Source: Mycolicibacterium iranicum (GTDB lineage Bacteria; Actinomycetota; Actinomycetes; Mycobacteriales; Mycobacteriaceae). From it: a stretch of DNA of 64,000 nt. Of the stretch, positions 33,863 to 42,541 are shown piece after piece (position 1 is the first letter of the stretch; the number at the start of each line of letters is the position of its first letter). The notes under the pieces are model-generated. The model ran no database searches and was not told the origin of the DNA. It worked only from the letters and a program-made list of their open reading frames with translations. The translations under genes and the position numbers were made by a program. Location: contig NZ_JACHVU010000004.1 of NCBI RefSeq assembly GCF_014190915.1, positions 310,001 to 374,000 of the forward strand. Direction: 5' to 3'.

Positions 33863-34726
33863 ATGCCAGAGCTCCCCGAGGTCGAAGCGCTCGCCGACCA
33901 CCTGCGCCGCCACGCGGTGGGACGGATCGTCGGCCGCGTCGACGTCGCGGCGCTGTCGGTGCTCAAGACGTTCGACCCTCCGGTGTCCGCGCTCGCGGGT
34001 CAGGAGGTCGTCGGGGCGAACCGGTGGGGCAAATACCTGGGGTTGCAGGCCGACGGTCTGCACCTGATCACCCACCTGTCCCGGGCGGGATGGCTGCGCT
34101 GGTCGGACAAGTTCGCCGCCGCGCCGCTCAAGCCCGGCAAGGGTCCGATCGCGTTCCGGGTGCACCTGGGAACGCCCGGGGAGGCGCCAGGATTCGACCT
34201 CACAGAGGCCGGCACCCAGAAGCGGCTGGCGGTCTGGCTCGTCACCGACCCGATGGACGTCCCGCAGATCGCCTCGCTGGGGCCCGACGCGCTGTCCTTG
34301 AGCGTCGAGGCGCTGGCCGACGTGCTGCGTGGGAACGCCGGGCGCATCAAGACCGTGATCACCGACCAGAAGGTGATCGCCGGCATCGGCAACGCCTACA
34401 GCGACGAGATCCTGCACGTCGCGAAACTCTCGCCGTTCGCGACGGCCAACAAGCTCACCGAGGCGCAGCTCGCCGACCTGCACGACGCGATGATCTCCGT
34501 GCTGACCGACGCGGTGACGCGGTCGGTCGGGCAGCAGGCGGCAACCCTGAAGGGAGAGAAGCGATCCGGCTTGCGCGTGCACGCCCGCACCGGGCTGCCG
34601 TGTCCGGTGTGCGGGGACACGGTGCGCGAGGTGTCGTTCGCCGACAAGTCGTTCCAGTACTGCGCGACATGCCAGACCGGTGGCAAGGTGCTCGCCGATC
34701 GGCGGATGTCACGGCTGCTCAAGTGA
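33863..34726 (+). CDS. Fpg/Nei-family DNA glycosylase
   Basis: This 287-residue enzyme starts MPELPEVEALADHL, giving the catalytic N-terminal Pro and Glu. The central helix-two-turn-helix region includes KTVITDQKVIAGIGNAYSDE. The C-terminal zinc finger is CPVCGDTVREV...YCATCQTGGKVL, ending DRRMSRLLK. It excises oxidised bases with AP-lyase activity. In M. tuberculosis the syntenic Rv0944 is much shorter (158 residues, as I recall), whereas this copy is full length with both catalytic end and zinc finger. Confidence 0.93.
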   Translation: MPELPEVEALADHLRRHAVGRIVGRVDVAALSVLKTFDPPVSALAGQEVVGANRWGKYLGLQADGLHLITHLSRAGWLRWSDKFAAAPLKPGKGPIAFRVHLGTPGEAPGFDLTEAGTQKRLAVWLVTDPMDVPQIASLGPDALSLSVEALADVLRGNAGRIKTVITDQKVIAGIGNAYSDEILHVAKLSPFATANKLTEAQLADLHDAMISVLTDAVTRSVGQQAATLKGEKRSGLRVHARTGLPCPVCGDTVREVSFADKSFQYCATCQTGGKVLADRRMSRLLK

Positions 34727-34775
34727 CGCCCACGGGATTGGGCTGTACTTGTCTAACTCGGTTATCCTTCCCCGC

Positions 34776-35525
34776 ATGACTCGTCAGAAGATCCTGATCA
34801 CCGGTGCGAGCTCGGGGCTGGGGGCGGGGATGGCCCGTCAGTTCGCCGCCAAGGGCCGCGACCTCGCGCTGTGCGCCCGCCGCCTGGACAACCTCGACGA
34901 GCTCAAAGCGGAGATCCTCGCGAGCCACCCCACCGTCAAGGTCGCGATCGCGGCGCTCGACGTCAACGACCACGAGCTGGTGCCGAAGGTCTTCCATGAG
35001 CTCAGCGAGGAACTCGGCGGCATCGACTGCGTCATCGTCAACGCCGGAATCGGCAAGGGCTACCCGCTCGGCGGCGGCAAGCTGTGGGCCAACAAGGCCA
35101 CGATCGAGACGAATCTGGTTGCGGCGCTGGTACAGACCGAGACCGCACTGGAGATGTTCAAGGCTGCGGGCAAGGGTCACCTGGTGCTCGTCTCCTCGGT
35201 GCTCGGCAACGTCGGCGTCCCCGGTTTCAAGGCTGCGTATTCCGCCAGCAAGGCCGGCGTGACGTCCCTCGGTGAATCGCTGCGCGCCGAGTACCCGTCC
35301 GGTCCGATCAAGATCACGGTGCTCGAGCCCGGGTACATCGAGTCCGAGATGACCGCGAAGTCGAACTCCACCATGCTGATGGTCGACAACGAGACCGGCG
35401 TCAAGGCCATGGTCGACGCGATCGAGAAGGAGAAGGGCCGCGCGGTGGTCCCCGGGTGGCCCTGGTGGCCGCTGGTCGAGGTGATGAAGCTGCTGCCCCC
35501 GCGTTTCACCAAGTACTTCGCCTGA
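34776..35525 (+). CDS. SDR-family oxidoreductase (Rv0945-like)
   Basis: This is a 249-residue classical SDR. The cofactor motif is ITGASSGLGAGMARQFAAKG, NAG is in CVIVNAGIGKGYPLG, and the catalytic Ser-Tyr-Lys reads VLVSSVLGNVGVPGFKAAYS followed by ASK. TATCCT at 34763-34768 ends 7 nt before the ATG, so the mRNA may be leaderless, and TAAC-TCG-GTTA overlaps that promoter as a possible operator. The substrate is unknown. It follows the glycosylase gene after 49 nt. Confidence 0.9.
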   Translation: MTRQKILITGASSGLGAGMARQFAAKGRDLALCARRLDNLDELKAEILASHPTVKVAIAALDVNDHELVPKVFHELSEELGGIDCVIVNAGIGKGYPLGGGKLWANKATIETNLVAALVQTETALEMFKAAGKGHLVLVSSVLGNVGVPGFKAAYSASKAGVTSLGESLRAEYPSGPIKITVLEPGYIESEMTAKSNSTMLMVDNETGVKAMVDAIEKEKGRAVVPGWPWWPLVEVMKLLPPRFTKYFA

Positions 35526-35530
35526 CCCCG

Positions 35531-35553
35531 GCACCGCGAGCGCGCGTGTCTGC
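35531..35553. repeat. Dispersed 23-bp sequence, copy A
   Basis: This 23-bp run containing GCGAGCGCGCGTGTCTGC is identical to 48972-48994. Here the right arm that makes a long hairpin at the other copy is diverged, but a smaller AAATGC-TG-GCATTT stem follows. It lies just after the SDR stop and may act in transcription termination. Both copies sit directly downstream of genes. Confidence 0.6.
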
Positions 35554-35641
35554 CCGCTGACACGCCGCAAATGCTGGCATTTCGTGCACCCTCGGCGCGC
35601 GTCGAGCGCGCGTCCAGTGTTGCGTCGAATGTTGCCCGCAC

Positions 35642-35677
35642 TTGACAGGTTGTTGGGGTTTCCCAACAATTGGTCAG
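35642..35677 (+). promoter_or_regulatory. Promoter with embedded palindrome for the HTH/membrane pair (leaderless)
   Basis: TTGACA (35642-35647), 17 nt, AACAAT (35665-35670), then the GTG start at 35678 only 7 nt later: transcription should begin at or beside the start codon. Between the boxes lies TTGTTGGG-GTTT-CCCAACAA (35650-35669), a perfect 8-bp dyad covering the spacer and -10. This is the expected layout for autorepression by the XRE protein it precedes. Confidence 0.6.
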
Positions 35678-35962
35678 GTGAGTCCGGTACGACGCGGGGA
35701 AACGTTCCCCATCCACAACCGCATCGGCGTGCTGCGCGCGGAGCGACAGTTGACGCGAGCCCAGCTCGCAGAACTGATCGACGTGAACCCGCAGACCGTC
35801 GGCGCGCTGGAACGCGGCGATCACTATCCGAGCCTGGATCTGGCGTTCCGCATCTGTGAGGTGTTCGGCCTGCCCGTCGAGGCGGTGTTCGCGCGCGAGC
35901 CCTTCACCCCTCTGTCGACCGAACTCTACGGACAACACCGAGGAGGGAATGCACATGCCTGA
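35678..35962 (+). CDS. XRE-family transcriptional regulator
   Basis: This 94-residue protein starts at GTG 35678. Its helix-turn-helix (RIGVLRAERQLTRAQLAELI followed by DVNPQTVGALERGDHYPSLD) and the tail LAFRICEVFGLPVEAVFARE match the short YgzD/Cro-like regulators that pair with small membrane proteins. It overlaps the membrane protein gene by 8 nt. The dyad over its own promoter suggests autoregulation. Confidence 0.85.
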   Translation: MSPVRRGETFPIHNRIGVLRAERQLTRAQLAELIDVNPQTVGALERGDHYPSLDLAFRICEVFGLPVEAVFAREPFTPLSTELYGQHRGGNAHA

Positions 35963-36482
35963 GGCGACCCTGATCGACCGCTACCAGAATTACCGCACCC
36001 GACAGTTCCTGAAAAGCGAACGCGCATACGCGAAGTGGCTGCCCGGGTGGCGCACCCGAAGCCGGCGCCGCGCACTCGTCGTCGGACTGGCCGTCGCCTT
36101 CGCCTTCATGGCGGTGGTGAGCGTGATGTGTGCGTTCGGTATCGACTGGGCGCCACTGCTGTGGCTCCCGGCCTGCGCGCTCTTCTTTCCGCTGTGGATC
36201 GTCCTGCAGATCGTGTCCGGACGCCAAGGCGACGCCCCGCACGCGACCCTCGACGAATACGAACTCGCGCAACGCAACAGCGCCAGATCGATAGGGCTGA
36301 CCCTCACCCAGTACCTGATGCTGCTGCCGATCTTCTACCTGATCTTCGGCGCGACCCTCACCGACGGAACCGACACCGACATGGCCTACGCCGGCGGGCT
36401 GATGGCGATGACCGTGCTGCTCATCGGCGGCTGCGCCCCGGCGATGATCCTGGGCTGGACCCGCCCCGACCCCGACTCCTGA
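35955..36482 (+). CDS. Membrane protein paired with the XRE regulator
   Basis: This 175-residue protein starts at ATG 35955 after a strong AGGAGG (35941-35946). Four hydrophobic segments are visible: RALVVGLAVAFAFMAVVSVM, WAPLLWLPACALFFPLWIVL, TLTQYLMLLPIFYLIFGATL and AGGLMAMTVLLIGGCAPAMI. No enzyme motif. Small XRE-plus-multipass pairs are common in Gram-positive genomes and often respond to membrane or antibiotic stress, but the role here is unknown. It ends at a large hairpin. Confidence 0.8.
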   Translation: MPEATLIDRYQNYRTRQFLKSERAYAKWLPGWRTRSRRRALVVGLAVAFAFMAVVSVMCAFGIDWAPLLWLPACALFFPLWIVLQIVSGRQGDAPHATLDEYELAQRNSARSIGLTLTQYLMLLPIFYLIFGATLTDGTDTDMAYAGGLMAMTVLLIGGCAPAMILGWTRPDPDS

Positions 36483-36484
36483 GC

Positions 36485-36533
36485 GATTTCGGTGTCGTTG
36501 GTCACGCTGACGTTGACCAGCGACACCGAAATC
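36485..36533. terminator. 20-bp stem hairpin between convergent genes (copy 1)
   Basis: The left arm GATTTCGGTGTCGTTGGTCA (36485-36504) and the right arm TGACCAGCGACACCGAAATC (36514-36533) pair over 20 bp with one wobble and a 9-nt loop. The right arm overlaps the pgi stop codon. It sits between the + strand membrane protein and - strand pgi, suiting a bidirectional terminator. A diverged copy is at 41906. Confidence 0.75.
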
Positions 36534-38193
36534 ACCGGGACCTGCCCCGCTCCGCCCGGTAGCGGCGCACGAGGGCGTCGGTCGACGAATCCGACTGCGG
36601 CGCAGGAGAATCGTCCTCCGTGATCACCGGCAGCAGCGCCTTGGCCTGGGTCTTGCCCAGCTCCACACCCCACTGGTCGAACGAGTCGATGCCCCAGATG
36701 ACGCCCTCGGTGAACACCTGGTGCTCATAGAGCGCGACGAGCTGGCCCACCACCGACGGCGTCAGCCTCGTCGCCAGTATCGAGGTGCTGGGCCGGTTAC
36801 CCGGCATCACCTTGTGGGGCACCACATCCGGTGGGGTGTCCTCGGCGGCGATCTCCTCGGCCCTCTTGCCGAACGCCAGCACCTGCGTCTGCGCGAAGTA
36901 GTTGCTCATCAGCAGGTCGTGCATGCTGCCTTTGCCGTCGGCCGTCGGGAGGTCGTCGGTGGGCTCGCTGAACCCGATGAAGTCCGCGGGGATCAGCCGC
37001 GTGCCCTGATGCAGGAGCTGGTAGAACGCGTGCTGGCCGTTGGTGCCGGGCTCGCCCCAGAAGATCTCGCCGGTGCCGGTCGTGACGGGTGTCCCGTCGG
37101 CGCGTACCGACTTTCCGTTGGACTCCATCGTGAGCTGCTGCAGGTAGGCCGCGAAGCGCGCCAGGTCATTCGAATACGGCAGCACCGCACGGGTTTCGGC
37201 GCCGAAGAAGTTGTTGTACCAGAGCCCGATCAGGCCGAGCAGCACCGGTGCGTTGGCCTCCAGCGGGGCGGTCCGGAAATGCTCGTCGACCAGGTGGAAA
37301 CCCGCCAGGAACTCGGCGAAACGCTCACGGCCGATCACGGCCATCACCGACAGGCCGATCGCCGAGTCCACCGAGTAGCGCCCGCCGACCCAGTCCCAGA
37401 AGCCGAACATGTTGTCGGTGTCGATGCCGAACTCGTCGACGAGCTTGGCGTTTGTCGACACCGCGACGAAGTGCTTGGACACCGCGTCCTGTCCGGCACT
37501 GTCGCCGAGCGCGTCGGTCAGCCAGCGGCGTGCGGCCGTCGCGTTCGTCAACGTCTCCAGCGTGGAGAACGTCTTGGAGGCGATCACGAAAAGCGTTGTG
37601 GCGGGGTCGAGCCCGGCCAGCTTGGCGACCAGGTCGGCCGGATCGACGTTGGAGACGAAGCGCGCGGTGATACCCGCGTCGGCGTAGTGGCGCAACGCCT
37701 GATCGACCATCACCGGGCCGAGATCCGACCCGCCGATGCCGATGTTCACGACGGTGGTGATGCGTTCGCCCGTCGCGCCCCGCCAGTCGCCGCTGCGCAG
37801 CCGGTCGGTGAAATCGCCCATCCGGTCGAGCACCTCGTGCACGTCGGCGACGACGTCCTGCCCGTCGACGTTCAGCTGCGCGTCACGGGGCAGGCGCAGT
37901 GCCGTGTGCAGCACCGCACGGTTCTCCGAGGTGTTGATGTGTTCGCCCGAGAACATCGCGTCGCGCCGCGCGGGCAGGTCGGCGGCGCGGGCCAGATCGA
38001 GCAGGAGGCTCAGCGTCTCCCGCGTGATGCGGTGCTTGCTGTAGTCGATGTAGAGGTCGCCCACCGTCAGTGCCAGCTCGGTACCGCGGGCCGGGTCCTG
38101 GTCGAAAAGCGTGCGCAGATCCGTCGCCTTGACGTCGTCGTGGTGGCGGGCCAGAGCCTGCCAGGCAGGTGTGGCCGTGATGTCGGAACCCAT
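36532..38193 (-). CDS. pgi: Glucose-6-phosphate isomerase
   Basis: This is a 553-residue enzyme from ATG 38193; the frame extends upstream but the conserved start [20 protein letters not shown] is here. Signatures are [20 protein letters not shown] and the PGI motif [20 protein letters not shown], with the catalytic His-region near [16 protein letters not shown]. It interconverts glucose-6-P and fructose-6-P in the cytosol. Counterpart of Rv0946c. Divergent from the aldehyde dehydrogenase gene. Confidence 0.97.
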   Translation of the reverse strand: MGSDITATPAWQALARHHDDVKATDLRTLFDQDPARGTELALTVGDLYIDYSKHRITRETLSLLLDLARAADLPARRDAMFSGEHINTSENRAVLHTALRLPRDAQLNVDGQDVVADVHEVLDRMGDFTDRLRSGDWRGATGERITTVVNIGIGGSDLGPVMVDQALRHYADAGITARFVSNVDPADLVAKLAGLDPATTLFVIASKTFSTLETLTNATAARRWLTDALGDSAGQDAVSKHFVAVSTNAKLVDEFGIDTDNMFGFWDWVGGRYSVDSAIGLSVMAVIGRERFAEFLAGFHLVDEHFRTAPLEANAPVLLGLIGLWYNNFFGAETRAVLPYSNDLARFAAYLQQLTMESNGKSVRADGTPVTTGTGEIFWGEPGTNGQHAFYQLLHQGTRLIPADFIGFSEPTDDLPTADGKGSMHDLLMSNYFAQTQVLAFGKRAEEIAAEDTPPDVVPHKVMPGNRPSTSILATRLTPSVVGQLVALYEHQVFTEGVIWGIDSFDQWGVELGKTQAKALLPVITEDDSPAPQSDSSTDALVRRYRAERGRSR

Positions 38194-38242
38194 GACAGGA
38201 ACCCTAGTGCGGCTACTTGACCGAAGGTGTAAGACGTGGGGT

Positions 38243-39691
38243 ATGGATAGCGCTGCACTGTTGAAGTCCGTTCCCACCGGCCTCTGGATCGGCGGTGAGG
38301 AGCGGGAGGGCACGTCGACGTTCAACGTGCTCGACCCCAGCGACGACGAGGTGCTGACCACGGTCGCCGACGCCACCGCCGACGACGCGCGCGCGGCCCT
38401 CGACGCGGCGTGCGCGGTGCAGGCCGACTGGGCGGCGACGGCTCCGCGGAAGCGTGGCGAGATCCTGCGGTCGGTGTTCGAGACGATCACGGCGCGCGCC
38501 GACGACATCGCCGCGCTGATGACGTTGGAGATGGGCAAGGTCGTCGCCGAGAGCAAGGGCGAGGTCACCTACGGTGCGGAGTTCTTCCGCTGGTTCGCCG
38601 AGGAAGCCGTGCGCATCGACGGACGCTTCACACCGAGCCCCGCCGGCACCGGCCGCATCCTCGTCACCAAACAGGCCGTCGGTCCGTGCTACGCGATCAC
38701 GCCGTGGAACTTCCCGCTGGCCATGGGCACCCGCAAGATGGGGCCGGCCTTCGCCGCCGGCTGCACGATGATCGTCAAGCCGGCCCAGGAGACCCCGCTG
38801 ACGATGCTGCTGCTCGCCAAGTTGATGGACGAGGCGGGGCTGCCCAAGGGCGTGCTGTCGGTACTGCCGACCAGCAACCCCGGTGCCGTCACCGAGGCGC
38901 TGATCAACGACGGGCGGCTGCGCAAGCTGACGTTCACCGGGTCCACCGGGGTCGGGAAGTCGTTGGTGAAGCAGTCAGCCGACAAGCTGCTCCGCACCTC
39001 GATGGAGCTCGGCGGGAACGCCCCGTTCGTGGTCTTCGACGACGCCGACGTCGACGCTGCCGTCGAGGGCGCCGTGCTCGCCAAGATGCGCAACGGCGGT
39101 GAGGCGTGCACGGCGGCCAACCGGTTCCATGTCGCCAATGCCGTGCGCGAGGAGTTCACCGAGAAGTTCGTGAAGCGGATGAGCGAGTTCACCCTCGGCA
39201 AGGGCCTCGACGAGAAATCGACGCTGGGTCCGCTGATCAACGCCAAGCAGGTCGCCACCGTGACCGAGCTCGTGTCCGACGCCGTGTCGCGCGGCGCGAC
39301 CGTGGCCATCGGCGGGGTGGCGCCGGGCGGGCCGGGCAACTTCTACCCCGCGACGGTGCTGACCGACGTGCCGGCCGACGCCCGCATCCTCAAGGAAGAG
39401 GTGTTCGGGCCCGTCGCGCCGATCGCCGGCTTCGACACCGAGGAGGAGGGCATCGCGGCCGCCAACGACACCGAGTACGGCCTGGCCGCCTACGTCTACA
39501 CACAGTCGCTGGACCGTGCGCTGCGGGTGGCCGAGGGCATCGAGTCCGGCATGGTCGGGGTCAACCGCGGGGTCATCTCCGACGCCGCCGCGCCGTTCGG
39601 CGGGATCAAGGAGTCAGGCTTCGGCCGCGAGGGCGGCACCGAGGGCATCGAGGAGTACCTCGACACGAAGTACATCGCGCTGACGAAGTAG
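38243..39691 (+). CDS. NAD(P)-dependent succinate-semialdehyde dehydrogenase-type aldehyde dehydrogenase
   Basis: This is a 482-residue ALDH. The catalytic Glu is in [19 protein letters not shown], the nucleophile Cys in [18 protein letters not shown], and the cofactor region is [32 protein letters not shown] and [20 protein letters not shown] are typical of GabD/SSADH enzymes. It should oxidise succinate semialdehyde to succinate, though related aldehydes are possible. ATG 38243 is 49 nt from the divergent pgi start. Confidence 0.88.
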   Translation: MDSAALLKSVPTGLWIGGEEREGTSTFNVLDPSDDEVLTTVADATADDARAALDAACAVQADWAATAPRKRGEILRSVFETITARADDIAALMTLEMGKVVAESKGEVTYGAEFFRWFAEEAVRIDGRFTPSPAGTGRILVTKQAVGPCYAITPWNFPLAMGTRKMGPAFAAGCTMIVKPAQETPLTMLLLAKLMDEAGLPKGVLSVLPTSNPGAVTEALINDGRLRKLTFTGSTGVGKSLVKQSADKLLRTSMELGGNAPFVVFDDADVDAAVEGAVLAKMRNGGEACTAANRFHVANAVREEFTEKFVKRMSEFTLGKGLDEKSTLGPLINAKQVATVTELVSDAVSRGATVAIGGVAPGGPGNFYPATVLTDVPADARILKEEVFGPVAPIAGFDTEEEGIAAANDTEYGLAAYVYTQSLDRALRVAEGIESGMVGVNRGVISDAAAPFGGIKESGFGREGGTEGIEEYLDTKYIALTK

Positions 39692-39810
39692 CACCCCCAC
39701 CGATCGCGGTGCTCGCCGGACGGGTGCGCCGGGCGTCAGCGCGCCTTCCGGATTCGGTACCCGCACGCCCATAGACTTCCTTGCTCGGAGGCAGGGAAGG
39801 GGCCGCGAAC

Positions 39811-41907
39811 GTGACCGACGGCCGAGCCGTCCAATCCGGCACAGCCGGCCGAGCCGTCCAATCCGGTACAGCCGGCCGAGCCGTCCAATCCGGCACAGCC
39901 GTGACCGCGGCGCCGATCCGTGTCGGCCCGCGCCGATATGTCGGTCCGGGTCAAGCGATTCCGGCGCTCGACGGGATGAGGGCCGTCGCCGTCGCCCTGG
40001 TGCTGGCCGACCACGGCGGCGTGCCGGGCCTGTCCGGCGGGTTCCTCGGCGTCGACGTCTTCTTCGTTCTCAGCGGCTTCCTGATCACCTCGCTGCTGCT
40101 CGACGAGATCGGGCGCACGGGACGGATCGGGCTGAAAAGTTTCTGGATCCGCCGGGCCCGCAGGCTGCTGCCCGCGCTGTTGGTGATGACGCTGGCCGTC
40201 GTGGCGCTGCGGGGGCTGTTCTCCGAGGAGTCGACCGCCAGCCTGCGCGACGACGCGGTCGCGGCGTTCTTCTGGATGTCGAACTGGTTGTTCGTCTCGC
40301 AGAACACCGACTACTTCGCCCAGGGGGCGCCGCCCTCGCCGCTGCAGCACACCTGGTCGCTCGCGGTCGAGGAGCAGTACTACGTGCTGTGGCCGGTGTT
40401 GATCGCCGTCGCCCTCGCGGGGCTCGGCGCGCTGGCCTACCGGCGCGGGGTGGCGCTGTCCCAGCGCGCGGTGCGCACGACGGTGTTCTCGATGGCCGCG
40501 GCCGGGATCGTCGCCTCCGCGGCGACGACGTTCGTGCTCAGCTCCGAGGCGGGGCTCAACCGCGTGTACTTCGGCACCGACACCCGCGCGCAGGCGCTGC
40601 TCGTCGGTGCGGCCGCCGCGGCGCTGCTCGTGCGCGACTGGCGCGGTCTGACCGCGGGCCTGGTCATCTTCCGCTCGCGCTGGGCGCGCTGGGTCGCGTG
40701 GTCCCTGCCGGTCGTCGGGATGGTCGTGCTGTTCGTGGCCGCCCGTATCGCCACCGGCAGTGCCGACGAGTTCCGCAGCGGCCTGCTCCTGGTGGTCGCG
40801 CTGGCCGCGGTCCTGGTCATCGCGCCGGTGGCGCTGGCCCAGGACGGCCCCGTCGCGCGCCTGCTGTCGGTCGGCCCGCTCGTCGGGCTCGGGGCGATCT
40901 CCTACGGGGTCTACCTCTGGCACTGGCCGATCTTCCTCGTCCTCAACGGCGAACACACCGGGACCGAGGGGTGGCGGCTCTTCGCTCTGCGGTGCGCGGC
41001 GACCGTCGCGGTGGCCGCGGTGTCGTGGTGGCTGATCGAACAGCCGATCCGGGAGTGGCGGCCGGCGTTCGTGCCGATGCTGCCGCTCGCCGGGGCGACC
41101 GCGGCGACCGCGGCGGTGGTGACGATGACAGTCCTGCCGGTACGGGTGCTCCCCGAGACGCCGCAGCCCGGCCCGCTGATCGACACCGCGGCGCTGGTCG
41201 CGCCCGAGGTCCCGGTCGAGGTGTCCAGGGCGCCGCAGCCCCGCGCGCCCGGCGAGCTGCGGGTGGCGGTGTTCGGCGACTCGATCGCGTGGACGATGAT
41301 GCGCTACCTGCCCGAGACGCCCGGGGTGGACTTCGCAGACTTCACCACCATCGGCTGTGGGATCGCCCGCGGCGGACCGTACGAGTACGTCGGCCAGGAG
41401 CTCCCGCAGAAGCCGGAGTGCGATGCCTGGCCCGCGCGGTGGGCGCAGCGGATAGGCCACGAGAAGCCGGATGTGGCCTTGCTGATCGTCGGCCGCTGGG
41501 AAGTCGTCGACCGCATGAGCGAAGGCCGGTGGACCCACATCGGTGAGCCCGGCTACGACGCGTATCTGCGCAGCGAGCTCGACCGGGCGCTGGACATCCT
41601 CGGTTCGACGGGCGCCCGGATCGTCGTCACGACCGAGCCGTACAACCGTCGCGCCGAGAAGGCCGACGGCAGTCTCTACCCGGAGGACGAGCCCGAACGT
41701 GTCGAGGCCTGGAACGCGCTGTTGCGCAGCGTGGTCGAGGCGCGGCCGAACGCCTCGGTCCTGGACTTGAACGAGAAACTCAGCCCCAACGGCTACTACC
41801 AGACCCGGGTCGACGGGATCAGGGTGCGCAGTGACGGCGTGCACCCGACACCCGAGGCCGTCGAGTGGCTGACGCCGTGGCTGGTGGAGGCGGTCAAACC
41901 CGAGTGA
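39811..41907 (+). CDS. Acyltransferase-3 membrane protein with C-terminal SGNH domain
   Basis: This protein has about 698 residues from GTG 39811; GTG 39901 (VTAAPIRVGPRRYVGPGQAI) would skip a repeated N-terminal tail. Residues about 45-400 form an OafA/YrhL-like acyltransferase with ten or so helices: ADHGGVPGLSGGFLGVDVFF, SFWIRRARRLLPALL, TWSLAVEEQYYVLWPVLI. The C-terminal extracytoplasmic SGNH hydrolase-like domain has VFGDSIAWTMMRYLPE and DGVHPTPEAVEWLTPWL. Such proteins O-acylate cell-surface glycans or glycolipids. The stop overlaps a large hairpin. Confidence 0.88.
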   Translation: MTDGRAVQSGTAGRAVQSGTAGRAVQSGTAVTAAPIRVGPRRYVGPGQAIPALDGMRAVAVALVLADHGGVPGLSGGFLGVDVFFVLSGFLITSLLLDEIGRTGRIGLKSFWIRRARRLLPALLVMTLAVVALRGLFSEESTASLRDDAVAAFFWMSNWLFVSQNTDYFAQGAPPSPLQHTWSLAVEEQYYVLWPVLIAVALAGLGALAYRRGVALSQRAVRTTVFSMAAAGIVASAATTFVLSSEAGLNRVYFGTDTRAQALLVGAAAAALLVRDWRGLTAGLVIFRSRWARWVAWSLPVVGMVVLFVAARIATGSADEFRSGLLLVVALAAVLVIAPVALAQDGPVARLLSVGPLVGLGAISYGVYLWHWPIFLVLNGEHTGTEGWRLFALRCAATVAVAAVSWWLIEQPIREWRPAFVPMLPLAGATAATAAVVTMTVLPVRVLPETPQPGPLIDTAALVAPEVPVEVSRAPQPRAPGELRVAVFGDSIAWTMMRYLPETPGVDFADFTTIGCGIARGGPYEYVGQELPQKPECDAWPARWAQRIGHEKPDVALLIVGRWEVVDRMSEGRWTHIGEPGYDAYLRSELDRALDILGSTGARIVVTTEPYNRRAEKADGSLYPEDEPERVEAWNALLRSVVEARPNASVLDLNEKLSPNGYYQTRVDGIRVRSDGVHPTPEAVEWLTPWLVEAVKPE
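39820..39900. repeat. Three tandem 27-bp repeats in the 5' end of the acyltransferase gene
   Basis: Units are 39820-39846, 39847-39873 and 39874-39900, identical but for one C/T in the middle unit. Read in frame each codes for GRAVQSGTA. Copy number could vary by slippage without shifting the frame. If GTG 39901 is the true start, the repeats lie in the leader. Confidence 0.9.
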
Positions 41908-41954
41908 TTTCGGCGTAGTTGGTCACGCTGAGGTTGACCAGCGACACCGAAATC
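41906..41954. terminator. 20-bp stem hairpin between convergent genes (copy 2)
   Basis: The left arm GATTTCGGCGTAGTTGGTCA (41906-41925) and right arm TGACCAGCGACACCGAAATC (41935-41954) share the right arm exactly with copy 1 at 36514. Two mismatches and a wobble interrupt the stem. It overlaps the acyltransferase stop and faces the chorismate mutase gene, so it is another probable bidirectional terminator. Confidence 0.7.
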
Positions 41955-41978
41955 GCTGCGGGGGAGGTGCGGGGGAGG

Positions 41979-42254
41979 TCAGTGGCCGAGACGGCCGCGG
42001 CCGAGGCGCAGCAGCAGCATGGCGAGGTTCTTGCCCTCTTCGCCGAGCACGCTGTAGCGCTCGATGACCTTCATCTCGCGGCTGTGCACCAGGCGGGTGC
42101 CGCCGGAGGCCATGCGGGCCTTGCCGATCATCTGCGACACCTCGGTGCGGCGCTGCACGGCCTCGAGGATCGTCGCGTCGAGGCGGTCGATCTCCTGGCG
42201 GAGCTCGTCGATATCAGGCAACGGGGCGGTTTCCATCCCTGCGTGCGTCGTCAT
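41979..42254 (-). CDS. Chorismate mutase (AroQ-delta type)
   Basis: This 91-residue protein starts at ATG 42254 (MTTHAGMETAPLPDIDELRQ); an ATG at 42296 would add 14 residues. The helix EIDRLDATILEAVQRRTEVS with MIGKARMASGGTRLVHSREM gives the catalytic arginines of the AroQ fold, and the C-terminus LLLRLGRGRLGH matches Rv0948c. It converts chorismate to prephenate. The delta subclass is weakly active alone and is stimulated by DAHP synthase, which contacts this C-terminus. Confidence 0.93.
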   Translation of the reverse strand: MTTHAGMETAPLPDIDELRQEIDRLDATILEAVQRRTEVSQMIGKARMASGGTRLVHSREMKVIERYSVLGEEGKNLAMLLLRLGRGRLGH

Positions 42255-42541
42255 GTCGTGGTTCTCCGAATTCTCGTTGTGGGGAGGGCCCGTCACCGGT
42301 GGATTCGGGCCTCACACACGAGACGAGCCCCGGATCGCCGAAACGGACCGCGGGGCTCTGGGAAGCAGCTAGACCACGGGCACCGTCGGCCGGTACCCGT
42401 AGAAAAATCGCTGCTGCGCAGTGAGCACGTAGAGAGTGTGCCACTTGCGCCCGCGCCTTCGCAAAGACTCGTCCCGCCGGGCCCGGCAATGTGCGCGGGT
42501 GGCCGAATCTGTCCGCCCGCAGCGGTAAGTTCGAGGACGAC

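Noticed and set aside
39736..41844. Long minus-strand open frame opposite the acyltransferase gene
   Set aside because: It is composed of Arg/Gly/Asp/His-rich shadow sequence; the + strand product has clear transmembrane and catalytic motifs.
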